Of a stretch of 6,487 nt of DNA, positions 1-6,217 are shown one piece after another. The DNA lies in the NCBI GenBank assembly GCA_020849935.1, contig JADZFJ010000317.1:1-6487 (forward strand), given 5' to 3'. The stretch comes from Crocinitomix sp. GTDB lineage: Bacteria > Bacteroidota > Bacteroidia > Flavobacteriales_D > Crocinitomicaceae. Each line of letters starts with the position of its first letter. Position 1 is the first letter of the stretch. The translations under genes were made by a program, and so were the position numbers. The notes under the pieces were generated by a model. The model was not told the DNA's origin. It was given only the letters and a program-made list of their open reading frames with translations, and ran no database searches.

Positions 1-2
1 AA

Positions 3-2201
3 GAATTTAGTGAAGATTTGGGTGTTTTACGCACCCAAGAATTATTAGCTGCCCGCAAAATTGACCGCGCAAAACAATTTTTTACTCGAGCTGTCGATTT
101 TGGTTATTCCAAATCAGCCGACGAAACCCTACAAAAATGGGGCAAAGCTGAAATGTTAGCCGATGTTGTTTTAATTATTCGAAAATTTAAACCGGATGTC
201 ATTATTACCCGTTTTCCACCTGACGAACGCGCTGGGCATGGGCATCACACCGCCTCTACCCTTTTGGCACTGGAAGCATTCGAAAAAGCAGCCGATCCAT
301 CTTACCTTCCTAACCACGTAGCGGAATATGGAACGTGGAAAACCACCGCTATTTATTGGAATGCAGCCGCATGGGCCGACAAAGAAATCGCCACAAAAGC
401 ATTGAACAATCCTGATTATTTAATTCAAGACATTGGTGGATATAATTCACTTTTGGGTCAATCTTACAACGAAATTGGCACCCTTGCCCGCAGTCAACAC
501 AAATGTCAAGGTTTTGGAGCAATTATCGAAAGAGGTTCAACCCTCGAATATTTTCAATACCTCGGAGGAGAAAAATTAAAATCCTCTTTCTTTGAAAAAA
601 ATACTGCCAATTGGACAAGTTTAGTTTCGGCACAATTTTCATCTGATTTTGATCAACTATTGTCCAGTTTTGATTTTGTAAACCCCGAAAATAATGTCTC
701 TAAACTCTTGTCCTTGCGAAAAATCTTAACAGAGATTCCAACCGTCAAATTTAGTGACCTTAAAAAAGAAAAAATCGCGCAATTAGATCAAATAATTGTG
801 GCTTGCTTAGGTTTACATATCGAAGTGGTAGCAAACGATTATGCAGTTCCGGTAGGTGAAAAATTTACCGCAAGTATCAACCTCCTAAACCGATCAAACA
901 AAGTGATTCAACTCGCTAATTTAGGAGGAAGTGCTGGTGTCACCGTTTTGACAAAAGATGAATTAATCAAAAAAGAAATCACCCTTACGAACCTTGAAAA
1001 TTTAAGTATCCCTTACTGGTTAGAAAAACCATTTACCGATCGTTTTGACGTGAGCAATCCTGCCCAAATCGGCTTGGCAGAAAATCAACCAACATTTACC
1101 TACGCCATTTCTTTTCTTTTAGATGAAGAAAAAATTGAACTCAATGTCCCCATCACCTATAAATGGCGCGATCCATCTTTTGGTGAACGACGACGAGAAG
1201 TGATTTCAACACCTGATTTTACGGTAAATTTTGAACAATCTACCTTAGTAATGAAACCAGGTCAAGTCACCACCATCAAAATAAAAATTCACAGTTTTAA
1301 AGAAAATCTAAACGATAAGCTGATTCCAGTCGTCAGTGAAGGTTGGCAAGTTTCTCCTTCCATCATCGAAATTCAAACCAAAGAAAAACATGAAGAAATT
1401 TGGAAAGAGCTCACCATTCGATTAAAAGGATCGAGCAATAAAGGGGTTTTATCTTTCAAAAATTCGGCAGGTAAACCTCTCAAATCGCATACAGAAATTG
1501 CTTACGACCATATTCTAACTCAACTTATTTTAAAACCGGGACAATTGGAGTTAGTGCCTTTGGATGCGACCATTATTCCTGGAAAAGTGGCGTATATTAA
1601 AGGAGCAGGCGATGCTGTTCCACAAGCCATTCAACAATTAGGCTTTGACGTAACAGAGTTCACCGTTGCCGAACTTGCCACGGTCAATTTGAATGAATTT
1701 AAATCAGTTGTTATAGGAATTCGAGCGTATAATGTCTCACCAGAACTGCATAATTTTGACAAAAAACTCAGCGATTATGTCTTTCAAGGAGGTAATTTGG
1801 TGATGCAATACCAAACTTTTTCACGAATTCCTGAAGAAAATAAATATGGTCCTGTGAGCTTTGAAATCTCCCGAAATCGTGTGACAGAGGAAGATGCGAA
1901 AACCGTTTTCTTAAGCGATCATGCCCTCCTAAAAAAACCAAATGTCTTAACTGACAAAGATTTTCAAGGGTGGGTACAAGAACGAGGTTTGTATTTTGCC
2001 ACCAATTGGGATGCAAGTTTTACCCCAATTTTAGGTTGGAACGACCAAGGTGAAGAAATGGACAAAGGGGCTTTAATTGTAGCCTCGCACGGAAAAGGGC
2101 AATTTGTTTATACCGGCATTTCGTTTTTCAGGGAACTACCGAACGGTGTGCAAGGGGCTTACCGACTTTTTGCAAATATCTTAAGTTACCAAGCACAATG
2201 A
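3..2201 (+). CDS. PIG-L family deacetylase with C-terminal GATase1-like domain (5' end off window)
   Basis: The frame is open to the window edge, giving 732 visible residues; the TTG at 18 is internal, because the family-like sequence EFSEDLGVLRTQELLAARK continues through it. Visible residues 1 to about 185 are the PIG-L/LmbE zinc-dependent N-deacetylase fold. The RAGHGHHTAS motif (residues 76-85) supplies a zinc ligand of the HxxH type. The other metal motif, HPDD, should lie in the roughly 90-110 missing N-terminal residues, with any signal peptide. Residues of about 260-520 look like beta-sandwich modules, and about 525-732 resemble a class I glutamine-amidotransferase/ThuA-like domain (GIRAYN, GGNLVMQYQT, GKGQFVYTGISFFRELP) without an obvious catalytic cysteine. 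Large Bacteroidota PIG-L proteins of this layout are usually exported and are inferred to deacetylate N-acetylated sugars or glycoconjugates; the substrate here is unknown. The stop overlaps the next start by ATGA. Family assignment is firm; the C-terminal role is inference. Confidence 0.9.
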   Translation, partial: EFSEDLGVLRTQELLAARKIDRAKQFFTRAVDFGYSKSADETLQKWGKAEMLADVVLIIRKFKPDVIITRFPPDERAGHGHHTASTLLALEAFEKAADPSYLPNHVAEYGTWKTTAIYWNAAAWADKEIATKALNNPDYLIQDIGGYNSLLGQSYNEIGTLARSQHKCQGFGAIIERGSTLEYFQYLGGEKLKSSFFEKNTANWTSLVSAQFSSDFDQLLSSFDFVNPENNVSKLLSLRKILTEIPTVKFSDLKKEKIAQLDQIIVACLGLHIEVVANDYAVPVGEKFTASINLLNRSNKVIQLANLGGSAGVTVLTKDELIKKEITLTNLENLSIPYWLEKPFTDRFDVSNPAQIGLAENQPTFTYAISFLLDEEKIELNVPITYKWRDPSFGERRREVISTPDFTVNFEQSTLVMKPGQVTTIKIKIHSFKENLNDKLIPVVSEGWQVSPSIIEIQTKEKHEEIWKELTIRLKGSSNKGVLSFKNSAGKPLKSHTEIAYDHILTQLILKPGQLELVPLDATIIPGKVAYIKGAGDAVPQAIQQLGFDVTEFTVAELATVNLNEFKSVVIGIRAYNVSPELHNFDKKLSDYVFQGGNLVMQYQTFSRIPEENKYGPVSFEISRNRVTEEDAKTVFLSDHALLKKPNVLTDKDFQGWVQERGLYFATNWDASFTPILGWNDQGEEMDKGALIVASHGKGQFVYTGISFFRELPNGVQGAYRLFANILSYQAQ

Positions 2202-2311
2202 CAGAAGACAAGGACAACACCAATTGGAAAGCTTGGTATTGGGGAATTTTCCTCTTTTTCGTGGCACAAGTCGTTGTGTTTTTAATCATCTCAAATCAAT
2301 ACGATAAATGA
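2198..2311 (+). CDS. 37-residue single-span membrane microprotein, possible symporter accessory subunit
   Basis: A short frame starts at the ATG overlapping the deacetylase stop (ATGA, 2198-2201) and ends in the ATGA that starts the symporter (2308-2311). It therefore fills the 106-base gap exactly. The 37-residue product has a charged N-terminus (MTEDKDN), an aromatic interface (tryptophans at 10, 13 and 15), one hydrophobic helix at about residues 16-32, and a short polar tail ending in NQYDK. The positive-inside rule does not fix its orientation clearly. I do not recognise a named family. By analogy, several SSS transporters are encoded beside small membrane partners (for example DUF485, DUF997 or DUF3311 proteins), so a symporter accessory role is plausible but inferred. 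No Shine-Dalgarno is seen, so translation probably depends on coupling. It could alternatively act only as a translational bridge, but the amphipathic-then-hydrophobic layout argues for a real protein. Confidence 0.75.
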   Translation: MTEDKDNTNWKAWYWGIFLFFVAQVVVFLIISNQYDK

Positions 2312-3987
2312 GTTGGATTGATTGGTTAGTGTTAAGTGTCACGCTTTTTGTGATTGTTGTTTACGGTGCTTGGAAAACTCGTAAGAACAAAGACTTAGAG
2401 GGTTATTTACGTGGCGATAATTCAGAAAATTGGTTTACCATTGGTTTGTCAATCATGGCCACCCAAGCAAGTGCCATCACTTTCTTATCTGGGCCAGGTC
2501 AGGCGTATGATAATGGCATGGGGTTTATTCAAATCTATTTTGGATTACCTCTTGCAATGATTATAATTTCTGTTTTTTTTCTCCCAATTTATTACCGATT
2601 AAAAGTTTATACGGCCTATCAATACCTCGAGCAGCGTTTTGATGTGCGGATGCGAGCTATCACGGCTTTCCTTTTTCTTCTTTCGCGTGGGTTAGCAGCG
2701 GGAATCACGATTTTTGCACCTTCTATTATCCTTTCAACCCTACTCGGCTGGAATTTACAGTTAACCTGCGTGGCCATCGGAGGTTTGGTGATAGTTTACA
2801 CGGTTTCAGGAGGAAGTCGTGCTGTTTCCTTGACACAAAAATGGCAGATGGGGGTGATTATGATCGGGATGTTTGTGGCATTTTATTATGTGTTGGATAG
2901 TATTCCCGCCGGATTAAGTTTTTCCGAGAGTGTGGACATGGCAGGGAAATTGGGTAAAATGGAAGTCGTGGACACCTCATTTGATCTTTCAAATCGGTAC
3001 ACCATTTGGACGGGGATTTTGGGGGGAGTATTTTTATCACTTTCGTATTTCGGCACCGATCAATCACAAGTGCAACGCTATTTGGGGGGCAAATCGCTCA
3101 AAGAATCGCGGATGGGATTGATGTTTAACGGAATTCTAAAAATTCCTATGCAATTTTTTATCCTCTTCACGGGTGTGATGGTTTTTATCTCGTTCCAGTT
3201 TAACAAACCGCCAATTATTTTTAACGATACCAACGCCTTGGTTGAAATCAGAAAGGATAGCTCATTGGTGGTGATTGAAAACCAATACAATGCCGTTTAT
3301 GCCGAAAAAGAAAAAGCCCTAATTGATTATTCTAATACGAATTCTGTCAATTTTGAGGACATAAAAACCCTTCAAACCAATCAAGATTCGTTGCGAGATG
3401 CCTATAAAAAGCAACTTAACAAATTAGACAACACCTACGAGGCTCAGGATCATGATTACATCTTTTTAACGTTTATTCTCGATTTTTTACCCAAAGGACT
3501 CATTGGTTTACTTTTGGCCATGATTTTTTCAGCAGCCATGTCTTCCACCTCAAGTGAATTAAACGCGTTGGCCTCAACCACCACCATCGATTTTTACAAA
3601 AAATTCTCACCCTATTCGAGCGATAAAAACGATCTTTTATTGAGTAAAATATTTACTATTTCATGGGGCATCTTAGCCATCATCGTGGCCCTAACTGCTG
3701 GCTTGTTTGACAACCTCATCGAATTAGTGAATATATTAGGTTCTTTGTTTTATGGAACCATCCTTGGGGTTTTTCTCTTGGCCTTCTTTTTTAAACGCGT
3801 TGGTGCACAGGCTGCTTTTATTGCCACCATCATATCGCAAACCACAATATTCATCATTCACGCTTTAAACGTTTCGAAAATTATTGATATTAGCTACCTG
3901 CTATACACCTTTATCGGGGTCTTTTTGGTGCTATTTTTTGGAATCATTCTTAATTTAATATTTACAAACAAACAAAATCAACAATGA
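2308..3987 (+). CDS. sodium:solute symporter (SSS family)
   Basis: A 559-residue polytopic inner-membrane protein of the SSS family (TC 2.A.21, LeuT fold), expected to couple Na+ entry to uptake of an organic solute. About 13 hydrophobic segments can be placed, at roughly residues 5-22, 43-64, 73-97, 117-145, 150-167, 179-198, 232-250, 274-297, 385-415, 445-465, 470-495, 499-520 and 528-553. Family features include the unwound first core helix (ATQASAITFLSGPGQAY, 51-67), YTVSGGSRAV (164-173), the segment YFGTDQSQVQRYLGGKS (247-263), and the helix with SAAMSSTSSELNALAS (408-423). By alignment by eye, Ser412 and Ser413 match the Na2-site serines 364/365 of vSGLT. A hydrophilic insert at about 298-383 separates two spans. 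Substrate cannot be read from sequence; the upstream deacetylase suggests a sugar or amino-sugar product. The start is set by the ATGA overlap with the microprotein, and its own stop overlaps the next gene likewise. Confidence 0.93.
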   Translation: MSWIDWLVLSVTLFVIVVYGAWKTRKNKDLEGYLRGDNSENWFTIGLSIMATQASAITFLSGPGQAYDNGMGFIQIYFGLPLAMIIISVFFLPIYYRLKVYTAYQYLEQRFDVRMRAITAFLFLLSRGLAAGITIFAPSIILSTLLGWNLQLTCVAIGGLVIVYTVSGGSRAVSLTQKWQMGVIMIGMFVAFYYVLDSIPAGLSFSESVDMAGKLGKMEVVDTSFDLSNRYTIWTGILGGVFLSLSYFGTDQSQVQRYLGGKSLKESRMGLMFNGILKIPMQFFILFTGVMVFISFQFNKPPIIFNDTNALVEIRKDSSLVVIENQYNAVYAEKEKALIDYSNTNSVNFEDIKTLQTNQDSLRDAYKKQLNKLDNTYEAQDHDYIFLTFILDFLPKGLIGLLLAMIFSAAMSSTSSELNALASTTTIDFYKKFSPYSSDKNDLLLSKIFTISWGILAIIVALTAGLFDNLIELVNILGSLFYGTILGVFLLAFFFKRVGAQAAFIATIISQTTIFIIHALNVSKIIDISYLLYTFIGVFLVLFFGIILNLIFTNKQNQQ

Positions 3988-4823
3988 AAAAGTTAATTTA
4001 TTTATTCGCTGCTAGCCTTTTGGCAGGCACTTCAATCGCGCAAGATTTGCCACAACCAAGTCCATTATCAAAAGTGGAACAAACCGTTGGTTTAACAAAA
4101 GTTTCCATCGAATATTCACGCCCAAGTGCAAAAGACCGTGTAGTTTTTGGCGACCTTGTTCCTTATGGTGAGGTTTGGCGATTTGGTGCAAATTCATGCA
4201 CAAAACTCACCAGCACCACCGATTTAAATTTTAGCGGACAAATTTTAAAAGCAGGTACCTATGCTATTTTTGCCATCCCTTCTAAAGGAGCTTGGAAAGT
4301 GGTGATTAATTCAGATGCTGCTCAAAGTGGAACATCCAGTTACGATGCTGCCAAAAACTTAGTGAGCTTAGATCTAAAAACTCAAGAAAATCCATTTACG
4401 GAAACATTTACCATTAACATCTCTAACCTCACAAATTATGGGGCAAATATTTCGGTGATGTGGGAAAAAACCCGTGTGGAAATTCCTTTTACAGTTGACA
4501 CAGATAAAATAGCCGAAGAAAACATCGTAGCCGCTTTTGCAAAAGGAGAAGAGTTAGAAAAAGTTTATTACAAAGCTGCTAACTACTATTCAAAATCATT
4601 AAATAACGACACAAAAGCCTTGGATTATGTGGCTAAAGGATTAGCGATTAAAGAAACCTTTAATTTATATTTCTTAAAAGCACAAATCCAATTCAAACAA
4701 GGTGACACAAAATCAGCTATTGAAACTGGAGAAAAAGCTTATAAAATGGCGATAGACTCCGATTCAAAAGGATGGGCAGAATTTATCAAAGAAACATTAG
4801 ACGAGTGGAAAGCTAAAAAATAA
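3984..4823 (+). CDS. exported DUF2911 domain protein with TPR-like C-terminus
   Basis: A 279-residue protein starting with a signal peptide (MKKLIYLFAASLLAGTSIAQ), with a likely signal peptidase I cut after Ala19; there is no lipobox cysteine, so it should be a soluble periplasmic or exported protein. Residues of about 21-172 are a DUF2911 domain, recognised by IEYSRPSAKDRVVFGDLVPYG (42-62), EVWRFGANSCTKL (63-75), AGTYAIFAIPS (90-100) and MWEKTRVEIPF (159-169). Residues of about 175-279 are helical with alternating short helices resembling tetratricopeptide repeats (ALDYVAKGLAI, LYFLKAQIQFKQGDTKSAIETGEKAYKMA). The biochemical role of DUF2911 is unknown; it is common in Bacteroidota. The gene overlaps the symporter stop by ATGA and is the last of the operon, followed 15 bases later by a terminator. 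Co-transcription with a deacetylase and a symporter suggests an envelope task on the same substrate, which is inference. Confidence 0.9.
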   Translation: MKKLIYLFAASLLAGTSIAQDLPQPSPLSKVEQTVGLTKVSIEYSRPSAKDRVVFGDLVPYGEVWRFGANSCTKLTSTTDLNFSGQILKAGTYAIFAIPSKGAWKVVINSDAAQSGTSSYDAAKNLVSLDLKTQENPFTETFTINISNLTNYGANISVMWEKTRVEIPFTVDTDKIAEENIVAAFAKGEELEKVYYKAANYYSKSLNNDTKALDYVAKGLAIKETFNLYFLKAQIQFKQGDTKSAIETGEKAYKMAIDSDSKGWAEFIKETLDEWKAKK

Positions 4824-4837
4824 TTTCCCCCTTTTCA

Positions 4838-4871
4838 AAAAGAGGCGATTCAGAAATGAGTCGCCTTTTTT
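4838..4871 (+). terminator. rho-independent terminator of the deacetylase-symporter operon
   Basis: AGGCGATTC (4843-4851) pairs with GAGTCGCCT (4858-4866) with one T-G wobble, around the 6-base loop AGAAAT. The stem is extended by A-T pairs and followed by a T-run through 4871. It begins 15 bases after the stop of the DUF2911 gene. The A-run on its left side would also give a T-run on the - strand, so it could work in both directions. Confidence 0.88.
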
Positions 4872-5005
4872 GTTTTCTAATGCTCCACTCGAAGCAAAAT
4901 TTTCTTTTTTTGGTAACTTTTACATCGACAAACTTACTTTTATTAAAAGTGGAAATCGGATTGATTTACTAATCCAAATTTGCAATCCATTTTTCGCCAA
5001 TGATA

Positions 5006-5036
5006 TTTCAAAAAATGTAGAAAACGTTTATATTTA
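5006..5036 (+). promoter_or_regulatory. weak candidate Bacteroidota-type promoter for the RhuM gene
   Basis: TATATTTA at 5029-5036 matches the Bacteroidota -7 element TAnnTTTG except for the last base. TTTC at 5006-5009 sits 19 bases upstream, in the place of the -33 TTTG, with one mismatch. Transcription would then start near 5043, about 60 bases before the gene. In such AT-rich DNA, near matches occur by chance (another lies at about 4909-4942), so this is only a candidate. Confidence 0.25.
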
Positions 5037-5043
5037 TAAAAAA

Positions 5044-5068
5044 ATACGGCAATCAGTTCTTGCTGTAT
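5044..5068. repeat. 9-bp inverted repeat (hairpin) in the leader of the RhuM gene
   Basis: ATACGGCAA (5044-5052) and TTGCTGTAT (5060-5068) pair over all nine positions with one G-T wobble, around the 7-base loop TCAGTTC. The hairpin ends 38 bases before the RhuM start. Read on the - strand it is followed by a run of seven T, so it has the shape of a - strand terminator. No - strand gene feeding into it is seen. On the + strand it could be an operator-like site or a 5' mRNA hairpin. The pairing is seen directly; the role is unknown. Confidence 0.6.
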
Positions 5069-5106
5069 GCAATTAAAATCAATTTCATCGAGACTTACCT
5101 TGAAAA

Positions 5107-6114
5107 ATGGAAAACAACATCATACTATATAGCAATGAAAATGAAAAAGTAAGCATTAATGTTACTTACTTAAACGACACTTTTTGGATGCCGCAAAAGG
5201 CAATTGCAGAATTGTTTGGCGTTGAAGTTCCTGCAATAAATAAGCATTTGACGAATATTTATGAATCGGTTGAGTTAACAAAAGGGGCAACTATTTCCAT
5301 TATGGAAATAGTTCAAAAAGAAGGTAACCGAAGTGTGAAAAGAAAAATTGAGTTTTACAACCTCGATGCCATTATAGCCGTAGGATACCGTGTAAATAGC
5401 AAACAAGCCACTCAATTTAGAATTTGGGCAACAGAAACGCTTAAAGAATTTATCATTAAAGGGTTTGTGCTCAACGATGAAATGTTGAAAAATGGTAAAC
5501 CCTTTGGAAAAGATTATTTTAATGAATTATTGGAACGTATTCGCGAGATACGCTCCAGTGAACGCAGAATGTATCAAAAATTAGGAGATATTTTTGAGCA
5601 ATGCAGTGCTGATTACAATGCAAAATCAGAAGAAACTAAATTGTTTTACAAAATGGTGCAAAACAAACTTCATTTTGCAATTACAGGTAAAACTGCTGCC
5701 GAAATCATTCACAGCCGTGCGGATAAATCGAAAGAAAATATGGGATTAACATCTTGGAAAAATGGCCCAAAAGGTAAAATATTAAAAACGGATATTGGAA
5801 TTGCCAAGAATTATTTACAAGAAAACGAAATTGGCGATCTTAACTTGTTGGTATCAGCTTTCCTTGATCTGGCCGAATTTCAAGCACGTCGTCAACAAAT
5901 TATGAAAATGAATGACTGGTTGGAACGAACCAATAAGTTTTTAGACAGCAACAATCTAGAAATTCTCCCAAATGCTGGTCTAATTAGTCACGATCAAGCT
6001 ATTGAAAAGGCCCTCACTGAATTCGAACAATTTAGAATTGAACAAGATAAAAAATACATTTCAGATTTGGACAGAGTCTTGGAAAAATTCAAAAGCAAAA
6101 ATTCGAGTAATTAA
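5107..6114 (+). CDS. RhuM family protein
   Basis: A 335-residue soluble protein that appears complete; the family is usually about 330-350 residues long. The N-terminal third has the Virulence_RhuM look: ILYSNENEKVSINVTYLNDT (6-25), then a helix-turn-helix-like stretch, FWMPQKAIAELFGVEVPAINKHL (26-48), suggesting DNA binding. The family core is FYNLDAIIAVGYRVNSKQAT (83-102) followed by QFRIWATETLKEFIIKGF (103-120). The C-terminal half is mainly helical and charged, with LLVSAFLDLAEFQARRQQ (247-264) and a final coiled-coil-like helix at about 297-331. RhuM was named from a Salmonella pathogenicity island (SPI-3); homologues occur in mobile and defence islands, often near type I restriction-modification or Fic genes, but no biochemical activity is firmly known. 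Here no such partner is visible. The ATG has an A-rich lead (TTGAAAA) and no Shine-Dalgarno. It looks somewhat AT-richer than the operon upstream, which fits horizontal acquisition. Confidence 0.9.
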   Translation: MENNIILYSNENEKVSINVTYLNDTFWMPQKAIAELFGVEVPAINKHLTNIYESVELTKGATISIMEIVQKEGNRSVKRKIEFYNLDAIIAVGYRVNSKQATQFRIWATETLKEFIIKGFVLNDEMLKNGKPFGKDYFNELLERIREIRSSERRMYQKLGDIFEQCSADYNAKSEETKLFYKMVQNKLHFAITGKTAAEIIHSRADKSKENMGLTSWKNGPKGKILKTDIGIAKNYLQENEIGDLNLLVSAFLDLAEFQARRQQIMKMNDWLERTNKFLDSNNLEILPNAGLISHDQAIEKALTEFEQFRIEQDKKYISDLDRVLEKFKSKNSSN

Positions 6115-6115
6115 T

Positions 6116-6152
6116 TAACAGAAATAGACATACGTGGGTGATTCTGTTATTT
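6116..6152 (+). terminator. possible weak terminator or hairpin after the RhuM gene
   Basis: TAACAGAA (6116-6123) pairs perfectly with TTCTGTTA (6142-6149), separated by an 18-base loop and followed only by TTTC. It lies directly after the RhuM stop codon. The loop is long, the stem is AT-rich and the T-run is short, so termination would be inefficient; the pairing could be chance. Confidence 0.3.
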
Positions 6153-6163
6153 CAGTGCGATAC

Positions 6164-6196
6164 AAAAAAAAAGACGTACCCATGCGGATACGTCTT
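6164..6196 (-). terminator. rho-independent terminator of the T9SS-cargo gene
   Basis: On the - strand, AAGACGTA (6196-6189) pairs perfectly with TACGTCTT (6178-6171), around a 10-base loop in which GG and CC can add two more pairs. It is followed by a run of nine T (complement of 6164-6172). It lies 21 bases after the stop of the - strand gene. There is no T-run on the + side, so it serves the - strand; it could still slow read-through from RhuM. Confidence 0.85.
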
Positions 6197-6217
6197 CTAA
6201 TTCAAATTTAAAAAAAA

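Larger units (their letters stand above)
4872..5106. other. AT-rich intergenic gap without a convincing gene
   Basis: This stretch lies between the operon terminator and the RhuM gene. It contains a weak candidate promoter and a hairpin (listed separately). A 68-codon frame from a TTG at 4870 crosses it. That frame starts inside the terminator, and its product matches nothing I recognise. On the - strand a frame covers about 4955-5106 but has no start codon near its upstream stop. I read the gap as the leader region of the RhuM gene, possibly with decayed sequence. Confidence 0.6.

Noticed and set aside
18..20. TTG as the true start of the deacetylase.
   Set aside because: The frame is open to the window edge, the preceding residues EFSED fit the family, and the expected N-terminal HPDD metal motif is missing, so the gene is cut by the window.
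1768..2016. - strand frame of 82 codons inside the deacetylase gene.
   Set aside because: It lies wholly within a well-supported coding region and its product resembles no family; it is a shadow of the + strand gene. The same holds for the short frames at 2858-3067, 2930-3121, 3078-3290 and 4012-4203.
4870..5076. A 68-codon + strand frame in the gap before the RhuM gene.
   Set aside because: It begins at a TTG inside the T-run of a strong terminator, has no ribosome site and no recognisable motif, and overlaps the candidate promoter and hairpin. It is most simply a chance open frame in AT-rich DNA.
4955..5106. A - strand open stretch in the same gap, whose translation (for example KVSLDEIDFNCIQQELIAVF) looks mildly protein-like.
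   Set aside because: There is no ATG, GTG or TTG start near its upstream end, it contains the hairpin, and I cannot match it to a family. It could be a decayed remnant but there is not enough to call a pseudogene.
4824..6217. Ends of a mobile element around the RhuM gene (direct target repeats or terminal inverted repeats).
   Set aside because: I compared the two flanks by eye and found no matching repeats, transposase or integrase fragment; the hairpins on the two sides differ in sequence.
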